Shown: positions 44,801-54,231, numbered from the stretch's first letter. The stretch is DNA of 57,876 nt from Cymbomonas tetramitiformis (GCA_001247695.2 LGRX02028924.1:1-57876); one strand, 5' to 3'. Numbers and translations: made by a program. Notes: generated by a model from the letters alone, not told the origin.

Positions 44801-47800
44801 AATTCTGGTGACTCAGGGGGTATCCATTTCGAATCAATGGAAGGACTTGAGTCATTTGTATTGGGCTCCAGGTGACCCCCTGAGATGAGTAAATCATCGG
44901 ACGGGTCATATCGCGTTACTGTTTTGCCCTGAGGTTTAATGCGCTTTCTGTAAGAGTATTTGGATTTCTTAACATTGATGGGAATACCAATGAAGCTCAT
45001 GAATTCATTAACTATACCTAGCATGTCTTGAACTTCGTCTTTAGTTTTCCCCACGAGAATGATGTCATCACAAAAGAACCGTGCAAAGATATTTAAAGTG
45101 GTGTCCTTTTCTAATAGGTTTTGGGAGGGAGGAATACCATTATTTCCTGGTTTGTCTGGTCTATGGCGTTCCGAGCTCAGTTCATATCCATATGTGGATC
45201 CTGTCGGGTTTACACCATTTGCTCTTTTTGCTAACCAAATTGCCAGAATGTCCATAATGGCTACAAACCTTAGTGGGCTCAAAACTTCTCCCTGAGGGAC
45301 TCCACATTCTAGGGACCATTCATCCGTGAGGCCTTCTTCAGTGAGTACCATTCTAGAAGCATCATTGGTAATGTCTGAGATGATGTTGATTATTTGTGAT
45401 GGGAGTCCCAGTTTTCTCAGCGCTAAATTGCTCATCCAGAATTCAGCTCTGTCAAATGCTTGTTTGAGGTCCAGGTAAACTACGTGGAGGTCTTTGTCGT
45501 ATCTATTGGCATCCGAAATTACTTCATTCAGAATTTGAAGTGAGTCATCTATGTTTTTATTCGGAAGAAACGCATCTTGAATGGGAAAGAGAATGGGGTG
45601 AGTGTTAAGTATTGTTTTGAGACGGTTAGCAATTATTGTGTTAAATAGTTTAAGACCCGTTTCCAACATTGTGAGGGGTCTAGAGTTATCTATTGTACAT
45701 GGTGCAAAGGGATTTTTAGGGATTGGAAGGATGACTCCAGATTTTGCACTCTTTGGAAATTTCCCAGTTATAAGAATGTGGTTAAAAAGTGAGACAGTAA
45801 CCTCTTGAAAATTCTCTGGGCCCTTGATCCACTGCGAGTATCTCATTCCTGAGGGTCCTGGTGCTGTGGAGATACCACAGTCCGAGTATGCTTGTTGGAG
45901 TTCTTTGTGCGTGATTTCTGTCAGTAGTCTAGCAGCGGCCGTATCGGGGATTTTGGGGCTGTCCTTTAGAATGTCAGTGAGCCACTGTGGGAGTTCATCT
46001 GGCTCATTCGGGTTAGTAGAAAATAGTTTTTTATTTTTGTATTCATCTAGTGTTGTGTTTAGTCTTTCTGTCTTTGTCTCAGGTATCTTTCCATCACTAC
46101 CTGGGGTAGCGGCTGCACCTTTTTCAGTAGGTTTCATCTTTCCCATGACTGTGTCTAGAAACCTCGAAAGGTTAGTTGAGAAAAGATGCTGCAAGGCTTC
46201 CTTTTCTCGGAGATTGCGTCGTTCAATGTCAGTGTCTCTGCTTTTCTGAAAAGCATTTCTGATTATTACATAATTTTCATGCAAACGTGATCCCCATGTG
46301 GCTGCCGTTTCATTGTGTTTGGGTTTGAGCGAGGCAAAAGGTAGCGTGCGGGCAGCCTTTTTGGCTTGCTTAGGAATGTTGCTTGCATGAGTTCTTGTGT
46401 CCAAATATTTGATGATGCGGCGTACTGTGTTTAGCCATTTGTATATATAGTTAGATACTGCTGATGGTTTTTCAGACCTCCCAGCTATGTTCAGATTCTT
46501 GGTGCCAAAGGCGTCACTTGCCGCCTGATGTGCCAATTTGTGCAGGGTATCCCATGTCGCGTCAGGGTGCATTTCCTTGAGGCCAGTGCCGCCGTTTCTA
46601 GTTGCTTCCGATCCATTTTCCATTTCGAGTGTGCTATGTAGTCTTTCAGTGTAAGACACCCAGCCTGTAGCGTATTGGAATAAATGGGCGGTGCAATCTA
46701 TTTTTTCCGAATGCATCTCAGATCCGTACAGGTTCCAGAATTTAGCAGGCATATGGGGTTGTAGGAGAATATTCCAGCTGGTCATGTGCTCATCTGTGTT
46801 GGATTTCGTGATTTTCTTAACTTCCAGTGAGCTGAATGACAGGTGTCGTTTGAGATAGGCATTAACATCTTTCTTATTTAAAAGGTGAGGCGAACCTATG
46901 TGCCAGATGTTATCTTTGTCGTTATGGCCTAAGTTGAGACCACCTTCCGGCATCCCCTTTCCTCTAGAGAGTAAGTGAGCTGCATGCCATGGGCTATTAA
47001 GGTGAATCCACCATTCCTTGGGTTTGTTGTGCCATTTAAGACATTGTTCTATATTGTCTGCCTCTTTATTTTTAGCTATGAGCTTACTCACTGTTATGGG
47101 GCTCCCGTCAGTATTATCCCGTTTAAGATCAAGATCAGTGGTGTCACCCTTAATGGTGCTGATAGCGGTTCTAGCTTTGTTTTTATTGATGCACGCGTGC
47201 ACGAGTTCGTTTGTGCTGTATCCGTTTGCTTCGAGAAGTCCTACAATATCTTTCCTGTTTATTTTCCTTTTTGTACCCTTATTTTTGTTTGTCATTCTAA
47301 TTGGGTACCCTGGGTACTCATCATGTGTGGTTTCCTTGGCACCATTAAATCTAGGTGTTGGCAAAGTTGTATCGGTGGAAATCTCCGTTTTGGTGTCGAT
47401 TTGAGGGAGCTTAAATTCAGCCCATACTATCCCGTGGTCGGAGATGATATAAGGGTTTTCCTCCGTCCATCCTGTTTTAACGGTCATTTCTGCCATAGCT
47501 GTGTTGGCCATGATATGGGTGAGTTTTGCTTTTGAGTTTTTGGATATGACATGTGTGAAAATTTCCGTGTTTGGATTACGGTCCATTATCAGTTCATTGA
47601 GTGAGCATCTGTCATTGTTGAAATAGGTTAAAAGATGCTTATTCTTTTCGACATGTTCTTGATACGACATGTAATTTCCACCTGACACCCGCTGATTTGG
47701 GGTAATGGTGCAGTTTTTGTCACCTATCTCTACGTAGGCCTTTTTTGGATTATTTCCTGACCTACCTGCCCAGTCAGTAAGTGTGTCATATAATTCCACT

Positions 47801-49725
47801 TGTTCCTCTACTAGTGTAGCATCATTCATATAACCGCTGGCTATGTAGAGCTCAAAACCATTATTTCCTGAAAATTTGGTCATTACTGCTCTCTTTGCAT
47901 CTCCATCGATTGTGGTGACCGAGGTGGATAGTGGCAAACTCTTCGGATTCCATAGGATCATGGAACCAATGGAAGCTCTCTCATTTACATGAGACGTGCG
48001 AAATTGGATTCCTTTTTGTGTCATTAGGGTTTTGATTAATGCAAGGTTTTCAGTATTTACCTTGGTTTCTGATATACATATTATATCAGCCCGTCCGTCG
48101 ATTAAAAGATTGCAGATTGTTTCTAGCTTGATTAAACTGTCTTTATCTTCTTTGTGGTGTCGGAGGCCTCTCATATTCATACCCATTATAATCAAATTGT
48201 TAGAGTGTTGTGCTAGTTGTAGTTTAGTGAGTCGGTCTATTTCTTCTGACTGTCTCATGGCGTTTTTGTGTTTTGCTTTTTGTAGTATGCATCTGCCATC
48301 TGCGTCATAAATGTTCTCGATATCAAAGATTTTTTTTGTGCATTTGGTTTTACGGATTATTCTCTTTTGTTTATGAGAGTGTTTCCTGCGGTATCCATAT
48401 GTGTGGGGTTCACAGGAAGGCCTTCCTTTGCCTGAGATGAGGTGATTATAAGCAGTGTGAATGGATTTACAGTCTTTGCGCTCAGAATTTGGCTTTGTTG
48501 GATGTGCATCAATTTTCGGAAGGTGAGTTCTCAGTGATTGTCGTATGGTCGAAATGGCTTTGTTATTTTCGTGTTTGATTATCCTGGCTTCTCTGCCCGT
48601 TTGTGGTAGAATTCTAATGTTTAGGTTTTCAAGTTCGTATAGTAGGTCTCTGTTCAATTGTGCTGCTGAGAAGAATTTAGTGTTGTGCAGGATGTGATAG
48701 ACTTTGTGGGCTAGTGTAAAATTGAAAACCCCCATGTTATTCGGGTGTACTCCCAGTTTCAGGGTTATGCGGTGCACCCTCAGGTCTTGAGGAAAAAGTG
48801 TGGAAATGTCTTTCTGGTGTTTATTGTTAGGGATATCAAACTCACAGTGAATAATCTGTCTTTCTGGAATGATGTGGACTGCAGTTGACCATATGTCCTT
48901 AGCCACAAGAAGATGAATTTGAATGTTGGTGTTATCCGTGTTCGAGGTGTGATGATATTTCCTATGCGATTCGATGGCTTCTGTAACTATTGTTTCATTA
49001 GTGGTGTGTGTCTTCCATTTCAGTCTGAAAGTTTCTATCAGAGTTTCTATCTGCTTTTTGGTTGTGGCACCTCTGCGTGTGAGTATGTGGTGGGGAGGTA
49101 AGGTCATATTAGGGCCGCTGATTGCGGCGTCATTTCCAGCGTGCTCCAAGTGTTTGAGCTCCAGTGTGTTACGGGTATTCTTTACCTGCAACCCTATTTC
49201 TTCCCTCATTTCTAATCGGTATTTATGTATTTCCTTTTGCATCGTTTTGTTGCCACACTCCCCAATATATAAATCAGATTTTAGGTACTCGAAAAATGAG
49301 GTCTGGTGCAAGCCTCTGTTCCATTGTGCCCATCTGAAGGCGGTTTTTGCTACCCATGTGCCACAATTGTATGTATCTGTTTGAAATGTTTCCTTGCTAG
49401 TGGTAGTTGTGAATTCATTATATTCTGTGATGGTTATGAAAATTTTTAACCAGGTTTTGAGTGCTGCCTCAATCATATTAATGGTTTCTCTTTCGGCTTT
49501 ATCTCCAAAGGGATCATATATGTAAGCTTCTATTTTCCCAGGTGATGATGAGCGAATCATTATGAGACGCCAATGTATATTGTCACACACGCCTATTTGT
49601 GTGTGGCCATATTTCTTGAGTCTGCTATTAATGAGTTGTGTGAGTTTTTGGTCCTCCCCTGTCATCTTCAGCATCATGTCTGTAAGGTCCATAGGGGCTA
49701 TGGTACTCGGGTCCCGTATTTTCAT
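41833..49725 (-). CDS. Retrotransposon polyprotein: Ulp1-like protease, EEP endonuclease, RT, RNase H, CCHC finger
   Basis: 2,630 codons without a stop from the ATG at 49725. The frame stays open to 50010, but those 95 codons are antisense of another gene. A C48/Ulp1-type protease (about 30-135) has His51 (NIHW), Asp71 and Cys121 (YNCGTW). An exonuclease-endonuclease-phosphatase domain (about 510-775) has Asn517, Glu553 (SETK), Asp669 (GDKN) and Asp763-His764 (SDHG). Reverse transcriptase (about 1275-1590) has Asp1419 (DLKQAFD) and an FCDD box (1551-1554) in place of the usual Y/FADD. RNase H (about 2118-2285) has Asp2124, Glu2183, Asp2210 and Asp2278. A zinc finger C-x2-C-x9-H-x4-C spans 2394-2412. 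The frame ends at a TGA just after a 7-A run (41874-41880). A shift of one base there continues into a methyltransferase-like segment, so this stop is probably a frameshift lesion. Confidence 0.92.
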   Translation of the reverse strand: MKIRDPSTIAPMDLTDMMLKMTGEDQKLTQLINSRLKKYGHTQIGVCDNIHWRLIMIRSSSPGKIEAYIYDPFGDKAERETINMIEAALKTWLKIFITITEYNEFTTTTSKETFQTDTYNCGTWVAKTAFRWAQWNRGLHQTSFFEYLKSDLYIGECGNKTMQKEIHKYRLEMREEIGLQVKNTRNTLELKHLEHAGNDAAISGPNMTLPPHHILTRRGATTKKQIETLIETFRLKWKTHTTNETIVTEAIESHRKYHHTSNTDNTNIQIHLLVAKDIWSTAVHIIPERQIIHCEFDIPNNKHQKDISTLFPQDLRVHRITLKLGVHPNNMGVFNFTLAHKVYHILHNTKFFSAAQLNRDLLYELENLNIRILPQTGREARIIKHENNKAISTIRQSLRTHLPKIDAHPTKPNSERKDCKSIHTAYNHLISGKGRPSCEPHTYGYRRKHSHKQKRIIRKTKCTKKIFDIENIYDADGRCILQKAKHKNAMRQSEEIDRLTKLQLAQHSNNLIIMGMNMRGLRHHKEDKDSLIKLETICNLLIDGRADIICISETKVNTENLALIKTLMTQKGIQFRTSHVNERASIGSMILWNPKSLPLSTSVTTIDGDAKRAVMTKFSGNNGFELYIASGYMNDATLVEEQVELYDTLTDWAGRSGNNPKKAYVEIGDKNCTITPNQRVSGGNYMSYQEHVEKNKHLLTYFNNDRCSLNELIMDRNPNTEIFTHVISKNSKAKLTHIMANTAMAEMTVKTGWTEENPYIISDHGIVWAEFKLPQIDTKTEISTDTTLPTPRFNGAKETTHDEYPGYPIRMTNKNKGTKRKINRKDIVGLLEANGYSTNELVHACINKNKARTAISTIKGDTTDLDLKRDNTDGSPITVSKLIAKNKEADNIEQCLKWHNKPKEWWIHLNSPWHAAHLLSRGKGMPEGGLNLGHNDKDNIWHIGSPHLLNKKDVNAYLKRHLSFSSLEVKKITKSNTDEHMTSWNILLQPHMPAKFWNLYGSEMHSEKIDCTAHLFQYATGWVSYTERLHSTLEMENGSEATRNGGTGLKEMHPDATWDTLHKLAHQAASDAFGTKNLNIAGRSEKPSAVSNYIYKWLNTVRRIIKYLDTRTHASNIPKQAKKAARTLPFASLKPKHNETAATWGSRLHENYVIIRNAFQKSRDTDIERRNLREKEALQHLFSTNLSRFLDTVMGKMKPTEKGAAATPGSDGKIPETKTERLNTTLDEYKNKKLFSTNPNEPDELPQWLTDILKDSPKIPDTAAARLLTEITHKELQQAYSDCGISTAPGPSGMRYSQWIKGPENFQEVTVSLFNHILITGKFPKSAKSGVILPIPKNPFAPCTIDNSRPLTMLETGLKLFNTIIANRLKTILNTHPILFPIQDAFLPNKNIDDSLQILNEVISDANRYDKDLHVVYLDLKQAFDRAEFWMSNLALRKLGLPSQIINIISDITNDASRMVLTEEGLTDEWSLECGVPQGEVLSPLRFVAIMDILAIWLAKRANGVNPTGSTYGYELSSERHRPDKPGNNGIPPSQNLLEKDTTLNIFARFFCDDIILVGKTKDEVQDMLGIVNEFMSFIGIPINVKKSKYSYRKRIKPQGKTVTRYDPSDDLLISGGHLEPNTNDSSPSIDSKWIPPESPEFLDFSNSKEVNRYLGVWFALNGEWDKQAEILIDRLKSTLTSIQLQHMTLHQLRYVINAVVVPRMAYPLKVTSAIANSSKNVAIELDKMIASFIIKYLGCPVDTNHQIIWTAVCQGGYGIDSVFDVVTASCITETMNTLCSADEHEYWQHNHTDRITDPHLISLYRRNSNLWLKIIIQNMNNEMGKNVISGFPLSHYATYSHTKDKRFNWFRRTGHIMAKLGYAIDSKNYPENEAGETTLITTLPRQLYMSRNVTSAIQKYNLKHTGSFLTPCGGMLKNWQENKCFFRLNGSRPPGWLTEIEKEMLQNPVDLDPQARYVKKQYRDNIVPPDTGEFHWKGNGDRNSISLIHITNIDLEAMSIQYTEYSNNAINPNVFVRIKGTNSLQYDFEYSITNDGCILIPAGSIFEYNDHMDPPSSVLATVSDINSHYDYISDRQYETIIARMKNKTAEEESEYSCPSDSEEESTPNDEKSKQMEDYDMASDGSLFAGKKTACSGAAYAIKNFDNGMPLVRKMNIPPSRTFSAQGLLIKEDIQNPSSTSAEIAGLRFLLTEQKEKLLKSITPMVHAIDSMAAISAVTKDGRSMSARDKLREANRRDVQAVRLLLEELGFYSEGDHSKIILKWIRGHNNDKFHDRVDRTAKRASFRGGCFDISRYDPAEELPFSLFFFEVPILGDIRSHIRRIQRLSHYHTWRTLQSQGKHLRMLNENNTAPTKDISKMTPKAFTASRSRELLGLQASPARLFKLGKIGSENCPYCQQNTKCTFEHIQLECPGHNDSLYNLRTTQDIELRKIIAEEISEKPKLLNPGKGTTYIRTQPSKLFPLADLRQEMNEELYLHALPEASMYRPSSSKKNTIAVTAKPEVDHVTGTIKYPELQYVQKKEFWKLLAWHRLSNKAVPCSLAEYSNRAHDIHEALNACKFESGAPKNCYAIRRSLLDILVDDRNLDKNGCELFSNPLNAHPRIYSRRCIPTTRMKKSPQALLLSWENRF

Positions 49726-50779
49726 TGCATCACCAACATGAGTTTGCAGTTCGACCCAAACACCGAGGACCCGGCCGCCCGTTATGTTTGGCAGTCTTCC
49801 CAAGAGGTGGACGAGGCTCTCGTGGTGCAATATTTGGAGACCGCGGTGCACTTTCATTCCGAACATCGCTACGTGGACACTCGCCGCGTGTCCGTCGGGT
49901 CTTTGGACGAGGTGCGGTACCAGACAAGCACCACGAAAGGCCACGCGCAAATGTTGGCTCGCATGTTCTTGCAGCCTGACAAGCGCTTGAAAGTGATACA
50001 GGTTGCCCAACCCACCGTCCGTTTAACCGCACGTGGAAGACACGACGGCTTCCTGGACCGCAGTTACACCTTGTCCTCTGGTCGAGGTGAACCCTCGCGG
50101 GTGATATTTGGTCATCTGGCCCGGGCGGCGCAACAACGCATCAGCTGCTCATGCTACTCATGGCGCCAAACGATGACTCGCGTGGGAAGGTCGACTTCGG
50201 TGAAGCTTTGCTTGTGCCTGTCCCCCCTCCTATTCCGCGCGGGGTTCAAACCTGGACATGCATTTTACGTGCAATCGGGGTTTACCACGGAGGAGATCGA
50301 CGACATCTTAACGGCGCTGGGATCCCGCCTCACCACCGGCGATCGTGTCGGGAGTGAGGAACTGGCCTACGGGCAATGGATGGTGGTGCCCGGTACCGGT
50401 AGGAAAGCAAGATGCGCGGCCTCCGAGTCCCGCAAGGGTTGCGTGACAGCGAAGACCCACAAGCAATCCCAGCCCATCCTTTCAAAGGATGGCCCAAGGG
50501 TGGTGGTCATGGGTCGGCGCAAGGTGAATGGTCAGTGGGTAAACCACAAGTTTCAATTCTGTCTTCTCCACCAGTGTTGCGCTACGGTATTGCCCAACTA
50601 CTGTGATGTACCGCCTTCACCTACGGACCTGGTTGTGGCACATGGGTTGTCACTAAGTAGGGAACAACGGCTTGGAGCTGGGGCCTTGACCTTTCAAGAG
50701 CAGTAACTCAGGTACGAAAGCGACATTGTTGTTTGCACGGTTTGTTGGGCTTTGGACTAACGTAATTGTTTTTCCACAG

Positions 50780-51359
50780 GTACCACACATTGGGAAATAT
50801 GCGACTGAGTGTCCAGGGATAATGTGAAAGTTAGTTAGGGATCTTGGCGAGAAGTATGTTTTGAACCGAACTGGGGGGCCGGCCACCGGGACTTGTGGTT
50901 AGTAGTGGTCCGCGAAAGCACGTGAAAAACCAATGGAGAACGTAGTTGGTCAATGCACGAAGACGCGTAGGCGATGGGGCGAAGGGCACAAGAAAGGGTG
51001 AAGTCGTGTTAAACTCTGGAGGCAAAACATGCGCGCCGGTAACTTTGCTTTGAATATTGATTTGAAGCTTTATATTTTACGTGAACAAGCGTTCTAATCT
51101 AGTGAATAGTACAAGCGTCCAAAGCGTTTAAGTGTTTGCGTGTTTAATTTTTTCTGTCCGTGTTCTTCGGTATTTAAGAGAAGTCCGGGCGCGCGTCGTA
51201 ACTGGAGTTGGTGACCTAGCGGTAGTCGGCTGTTTTATGCCTGAAATAAGGGGAAAAAACGGGGCAACCCCCATAAAATAGGAACAAAGCCAACCAAAGA
51301 TATTCCTGAAAGTGTAGAAAAATTCTGGGTTTTTTCCAAAATTTTCAAATTTTAAAAAA
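50780..51359. other. Intergenic AT-rich stretch
   Basis: Sequence after the probable 3'-UTR intron of the split gene. No coding frame or RNA gene recognised. Confidence 0.45.
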
Positions 51360-52130
51360 ACGCCGAAAAGGCCTGAAAATCATAGAAAACTGGAAAAAAT
51401 TATATTGGTTCATCGATGAACCCCCCAAAAAATAATTCATGAAAGCAGACGTAAAAAGTATCATTTTGCTACCGATTTTCAAAAAAAATAAATTAGCTTA
51501 AAAATGCGTGAAATATTGTACAAGTTCAATTAAAAATTTATGTTTTCTTAACACAAAAAACCCCATAAATCTTCCTTAATTCAGGGTGAAAAAGATAATT
51601 TCTTTAGTGAAAATCAGGAATATTTCTTAAACCCTAAAACAACCGGGAAATTAAATAAAATTACATTCAACTTGGGAAAATCTTAAACCCTAGATTCGGT
51701 CAAATTTTCAATTTTTTCAGGGCCTCCCCTTGTAAAACTCCCCAAAACCCAAAAAGGCCTGAAATTCATATAAAACTAGAAGGAAAAAAAAGGGGTTCAT
51801 CGATGAACCCCCAAAAACATATTTCATAAAAATCAGACGTATCAAGTATCATTTTGCTACCGAGTTTCGAAAAAATTTTGAAGCTTAAAAAGGCGTAAAA
51901 TATTGTAGAACTTCAATTGAAAATTTATGTTTTCTTAACACAAAAACCCCATAAACCTTCCTTATTTCAGGCTGAAAAGATGATTTTTTTAGTGAAAATC
52001 AGGAATATTTCTTAAACCCTAAAACAACCGGAAAATTAAATAAAATTACATTCCACTCGGGAAAATCTTAAACCCTAGATTCGGTCAAATTTTCAGTTTT
52101 TTCAGGGCCTCCCATTGTAAAACTCCCCAA
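51360..52130. repeat. ~396-bp tandem duplication, AT-rich
   Basis: Two copies (about 51360-51755 and 51756-52130) with ~85-90% match by eye. Each contains the self-complementary ggttcatcgatgaacc, the runs cttaaaccctaaaacaacc and cttaaaccctagattcggtc, and ends near cagggcctcccnttgtaaaa. The hairpin is kept in both copies while flanking bases differ. Confidence 0.85.
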
Positions 52131-52700
52131 CTCCCAAAACTCCCAAACTCCCCAAATGTGTAGAATGGCATTTAACCACCCCTTTTCTGAAAGGAGTGAT
52201 TCCGTGGCCATTGTGGTTTCAACTACTGCGTTATCTTCGGTGCTTGCTCCACCGCTTAACAGCTGCTCGGGTTCCGAAATATTATATTGTTTAGTATCGT
52301 TATCCTTCTTGTGGTGGGTTTTATATTTCATTATTCTTGAAGGTAAATTCATTTTGGGTTGCTTTGCAGTTTGAGTCCGTGTTCTCTCCCAAAGCCATGC
52401 CGTTTTGGGGTTTTGAATCATGTATTTCAAGGCGCTCTTACTTATCCCTTTGCAGGCCTTAGGTCTCTTGTGGGCTAGGTGTATTATGACTCTGGGTCCC
52501 GGGAAATATTTTTTAGGGTTCAACTTCATTCTGCTGAGTTCCGCCATTATATGAAGAAGCATGATAGTGGGCCCGTAAGTAGTTGTTTGCATTTCCGCTC
52601 GTGTTTTAATAATATTTTCCTCACATCTCAAGAGGTGTCTCATTATGTAATATGTCATAATTATGCTGCCGCTTATAGCTTTATCTATTTTTAATTCCAT
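52068..52700 (-). CDS. Unidentified ORF overlapping the upstream ORF by 10 nt
   Basis: ATG at 52700, 210 codons, Lys/Arg-rich. The ATG overlaps the stop of the upstream frame within atggaattaa, an arrangement seen in compact transposon or viral transcripts. The last ~35 codons run into the tandem repeat (the same gagttttacaa...ctgaaaaa segment), so the original C-terminus is probably lost. No domain recognised. Confidence 0.3.
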   Translation of the reverse strand: MELKIDKAISGSIIMTYYIMRHLLRCEENIIKTRAEMQTTTYGPTIMLLHIMAELSRMKLNPKKYFPGPRVIIHLAHKRPKACKGISKSALKYMIQNPKTAWLWERTRTQTAKQPKMNLPSRIMKYKTHHKKDNDTKQYNISEPEQLLSGGASTEDNAVVETTMATESLLSEKGWLNAILHIWGVWEFWELGSFTMGGPEKTENLTESRV

Positions 52701-54181
52701 TTAAAATATATTTCAAACCATGCTGGGCTTACTATAAGATACATATATTGTGTTGAGTTAACAGCCCTTTCGGTCCATACCAGATTGAAGGTATACTTTT
52801 TTAAATTTTTCTTCCACCGCGTTAGATTTGCAATATATCGCTGTATTATTTCCGAGCACCGTATTGGTTTATCTGTAGCCCGCTTGACTACACTCCGCGT
52901 GTCTTTTATAAGACCAGTGCGCACCTCGCTTCCCCCGCTCCCGTGGTTTCTGAACATTATTGTGCTCTCCGTGTTACGCGTTACACCCACTTGTTTCCTC
53001 CCCTCAGCTACCATACCGTTTATTTGGGCATTCCTCTTTCGCACATGGTTTCGTATATGTACTCGGGTCCCTTCCCTGAAGTTTTTTGGTTCTAGGCTCA
53101 TTTTTGCAAATTTTCGATTTTTAACGAATTGTGCCTCATGCAATTCGCTTCCGGTCCAAGGTTGTCCGGTTGCCTTTATTTTTTTCCCACTAACCCTTTT
53201 TGTCATATATAAGCATTGTGTGAAATATTTTCGCCCCATTTTACTTCTACGCACTTCCACCCGTCCCATATTCACTAGGTGTCGACTCAAGAGGTTAGGG
53301 TTTCCCATTATTTTTGTGCTTATAGCCGCCTTTTCCCCTAACAACATGTGTCCGTGCCCCCGAGCCTCTCGTAAGATTATTTTATCAGTACTATTACTAC
53401 GGTGTATTGCATTCAGTTCTAAGTTGTTTAAACACCGAGCTAAGTTTACCGTGACCCGCTTCAGGTTAGTAACAACCCGCTTCGGAAAGCATATGGGTTT
53501 ATTTGTGTTATTTGTTGACCGCATGTTGTTTTCCAGGCACCGTGTAAGTATTATTAAACTTTCTGTATAATGCATTGAGTTAACAGTATGCCGTGTTAAG
53601 TTGCCTGCATATTGTGAAGTGTTTCCTGCTTTGGTTTCCCGTCCTCTTAAGTTTGCTAGGAACCGTGTGTGGTTATTTATTAATATTTTGGTGTTTGACA
53701 ACCGGTGCAGGTTTTCATATAAGTTTGTTGGTTCGGGTGCCTCGGAGGGTGAGCTATGTGAGGAACTGTATTCACTGCATAAGTGTTTATCAAGCGGCAG
53801 GTTATTATTATGCCAGGTGTGTGCTTTGTATTTATTTAGTGACGGTGTGCCGTACACGGGAGGGTCCCTATGATGAAGGTGTCTATATAATGCAAGTTTG
53901 AGAGTGAACTTTGAGCTATCTGTATGCCCGTGCTCTGGTTCAAGATTGAGCTTTTGAAGCCGAGGGAAATATGTATTGTGTGGTGAGACAAACTGTGGGG
54001 AGTGAACAGCAGTTGTAAAGGGAAAAGCAAAGCAAGAGCAGGGGTGTAAATATGTGCTGTGCATACTTAAATTTACTGCTGGCCGGTGGGTCACAATGAG
54101 CAGAGCAAGGAAGAGATTGACTCTTCTGGTTTTAGGGATGCTAGTGAGGGTCACTTGCATATCAGATGCTTGAAAGCACAA
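52691..54181 (-). CDS. Unidentified long basic ORF
   Basis: 496 codons open to a TAA at 52691. The first codon is TTG, and in-frame ATGs follow within the frame. Very rich in Asn, Arg, Lys and Thr, with loosely repeated NLxRxxxN patterns but no recognisable fold. The length in AT-rich DNA is unlikely by chance, though the composition could keep stops rare. It lies 50 nt downstream of the ORF1-like gene on the same strand, so both may belong to one element. Confidence 0.3.
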   Translation of the reverse strand: MCFQASDMQVTLTSIPKTRRVNLFLALLIVTHRPAVNLSMHSTYLHPCSCFAFPFTTAVHSPQFVSPHNTYFPRLQKLNLEPEHGHTDSSKFTLKLALYRHLHHRDPPVYGTPSLNKYKAHTWHNNNLPLDKHLCSEYSSSHSSPSEAPEPTNLYENLHRLSNTKILINNHTRFLANLRGRETKAGNTSQYAGNLTRHTVNSMHYTESLIILTRCLENNMRSTNNTNKPICFPKRVVTNLKRVTVNLARCLNNLELNAIHRSNSTDKIILREARGHGHMLLGEKAAISTKIMGNPNLLSRHLVNMGRVEVRRSKMGRKYFTQCLYMTKRVSGKKIKATGQPWTGSELHEAQFVKNRKFAKMSLEPKNFREGTRVHIRNHVRKRNAQINGMVAEGRKQVGVTRNTESTIMFRNHGSGGSEVRTGLIKDTRSVVKRATDKPIRCSEIIQRYIANLTRWKKNLKKYTFNLVWTERAVNSTQYMYLIVSPAWFEIYFKWN

Positions 54182-54231
54182 AGTCTGAGAGGGTGTTCAG
54201 AGAGGAGAGACAGGTTTGACAGTCCAATTTC

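Larger units (their letters stand above)
39084..49732 (-). mobile_element. Non-LTR retrotransposon with protease, endonuclease, RT, RNase H and methyltransferase-like domains
   Basis: Transcribed on the minus strand; 10,649 bp including the hAT insertion, 9,255 bp without it. The 3' end carries an (ATT)n tail (39084-39107 on the + strand as aataataat...) after a ~390-bp untranslated region with an AATAAA near 39480. The flanks share ccaa (39080-39083 and 49733-49736), a short target-site duplication. The 5' end is only 7 nt from the first in-frame ATG and within a protease domain that normally has more N-terminal sequence, so 5' truncation is likely. The long undamaged coding region implies a recent insertion. 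Domain order suggests a relative of the RandI/Dualen or I-like groups, but no restriction-like endonuclease motif was seen. Confidence 0.88.
38739..50706 (+). pseudogene. Unknown + strand gene split by a retrotransposon
   Basis: Part 1 (38739-39083) starts with an ATG and reads MDKVSVNKVPFDVDG..., with one frame change near 38960 after which it reads KFDSQSCLGEKRYANTE... and ...STQRRGKRSN. Part 2 (49733-50706) reads ...MSLQFDPNTEDPAARYVWQ... to a TAA at 50704-50706. If the retrotransposon and one copy of the ccaa duplication are removed, the two parts join in frame. Part 2 has at least two further frame changes (about 50150 and 50230). A likely 68-bp intron, GT at 50712 to AG at 50779, lies just after the stop. 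I do not recognise the protein. It has several Cys and charged stretches but no clear motif. The frame changes indicate decay, or assembly errors, after disruption. Confidence 0.55.

Noticed and set aside
49726..50010. N-terminal 95-codon extension of the retrotransposon ORF
   Set aside because: It lies outside the element border at 49732 and is antisense to the + strand split gene, so the open frame is accidental.
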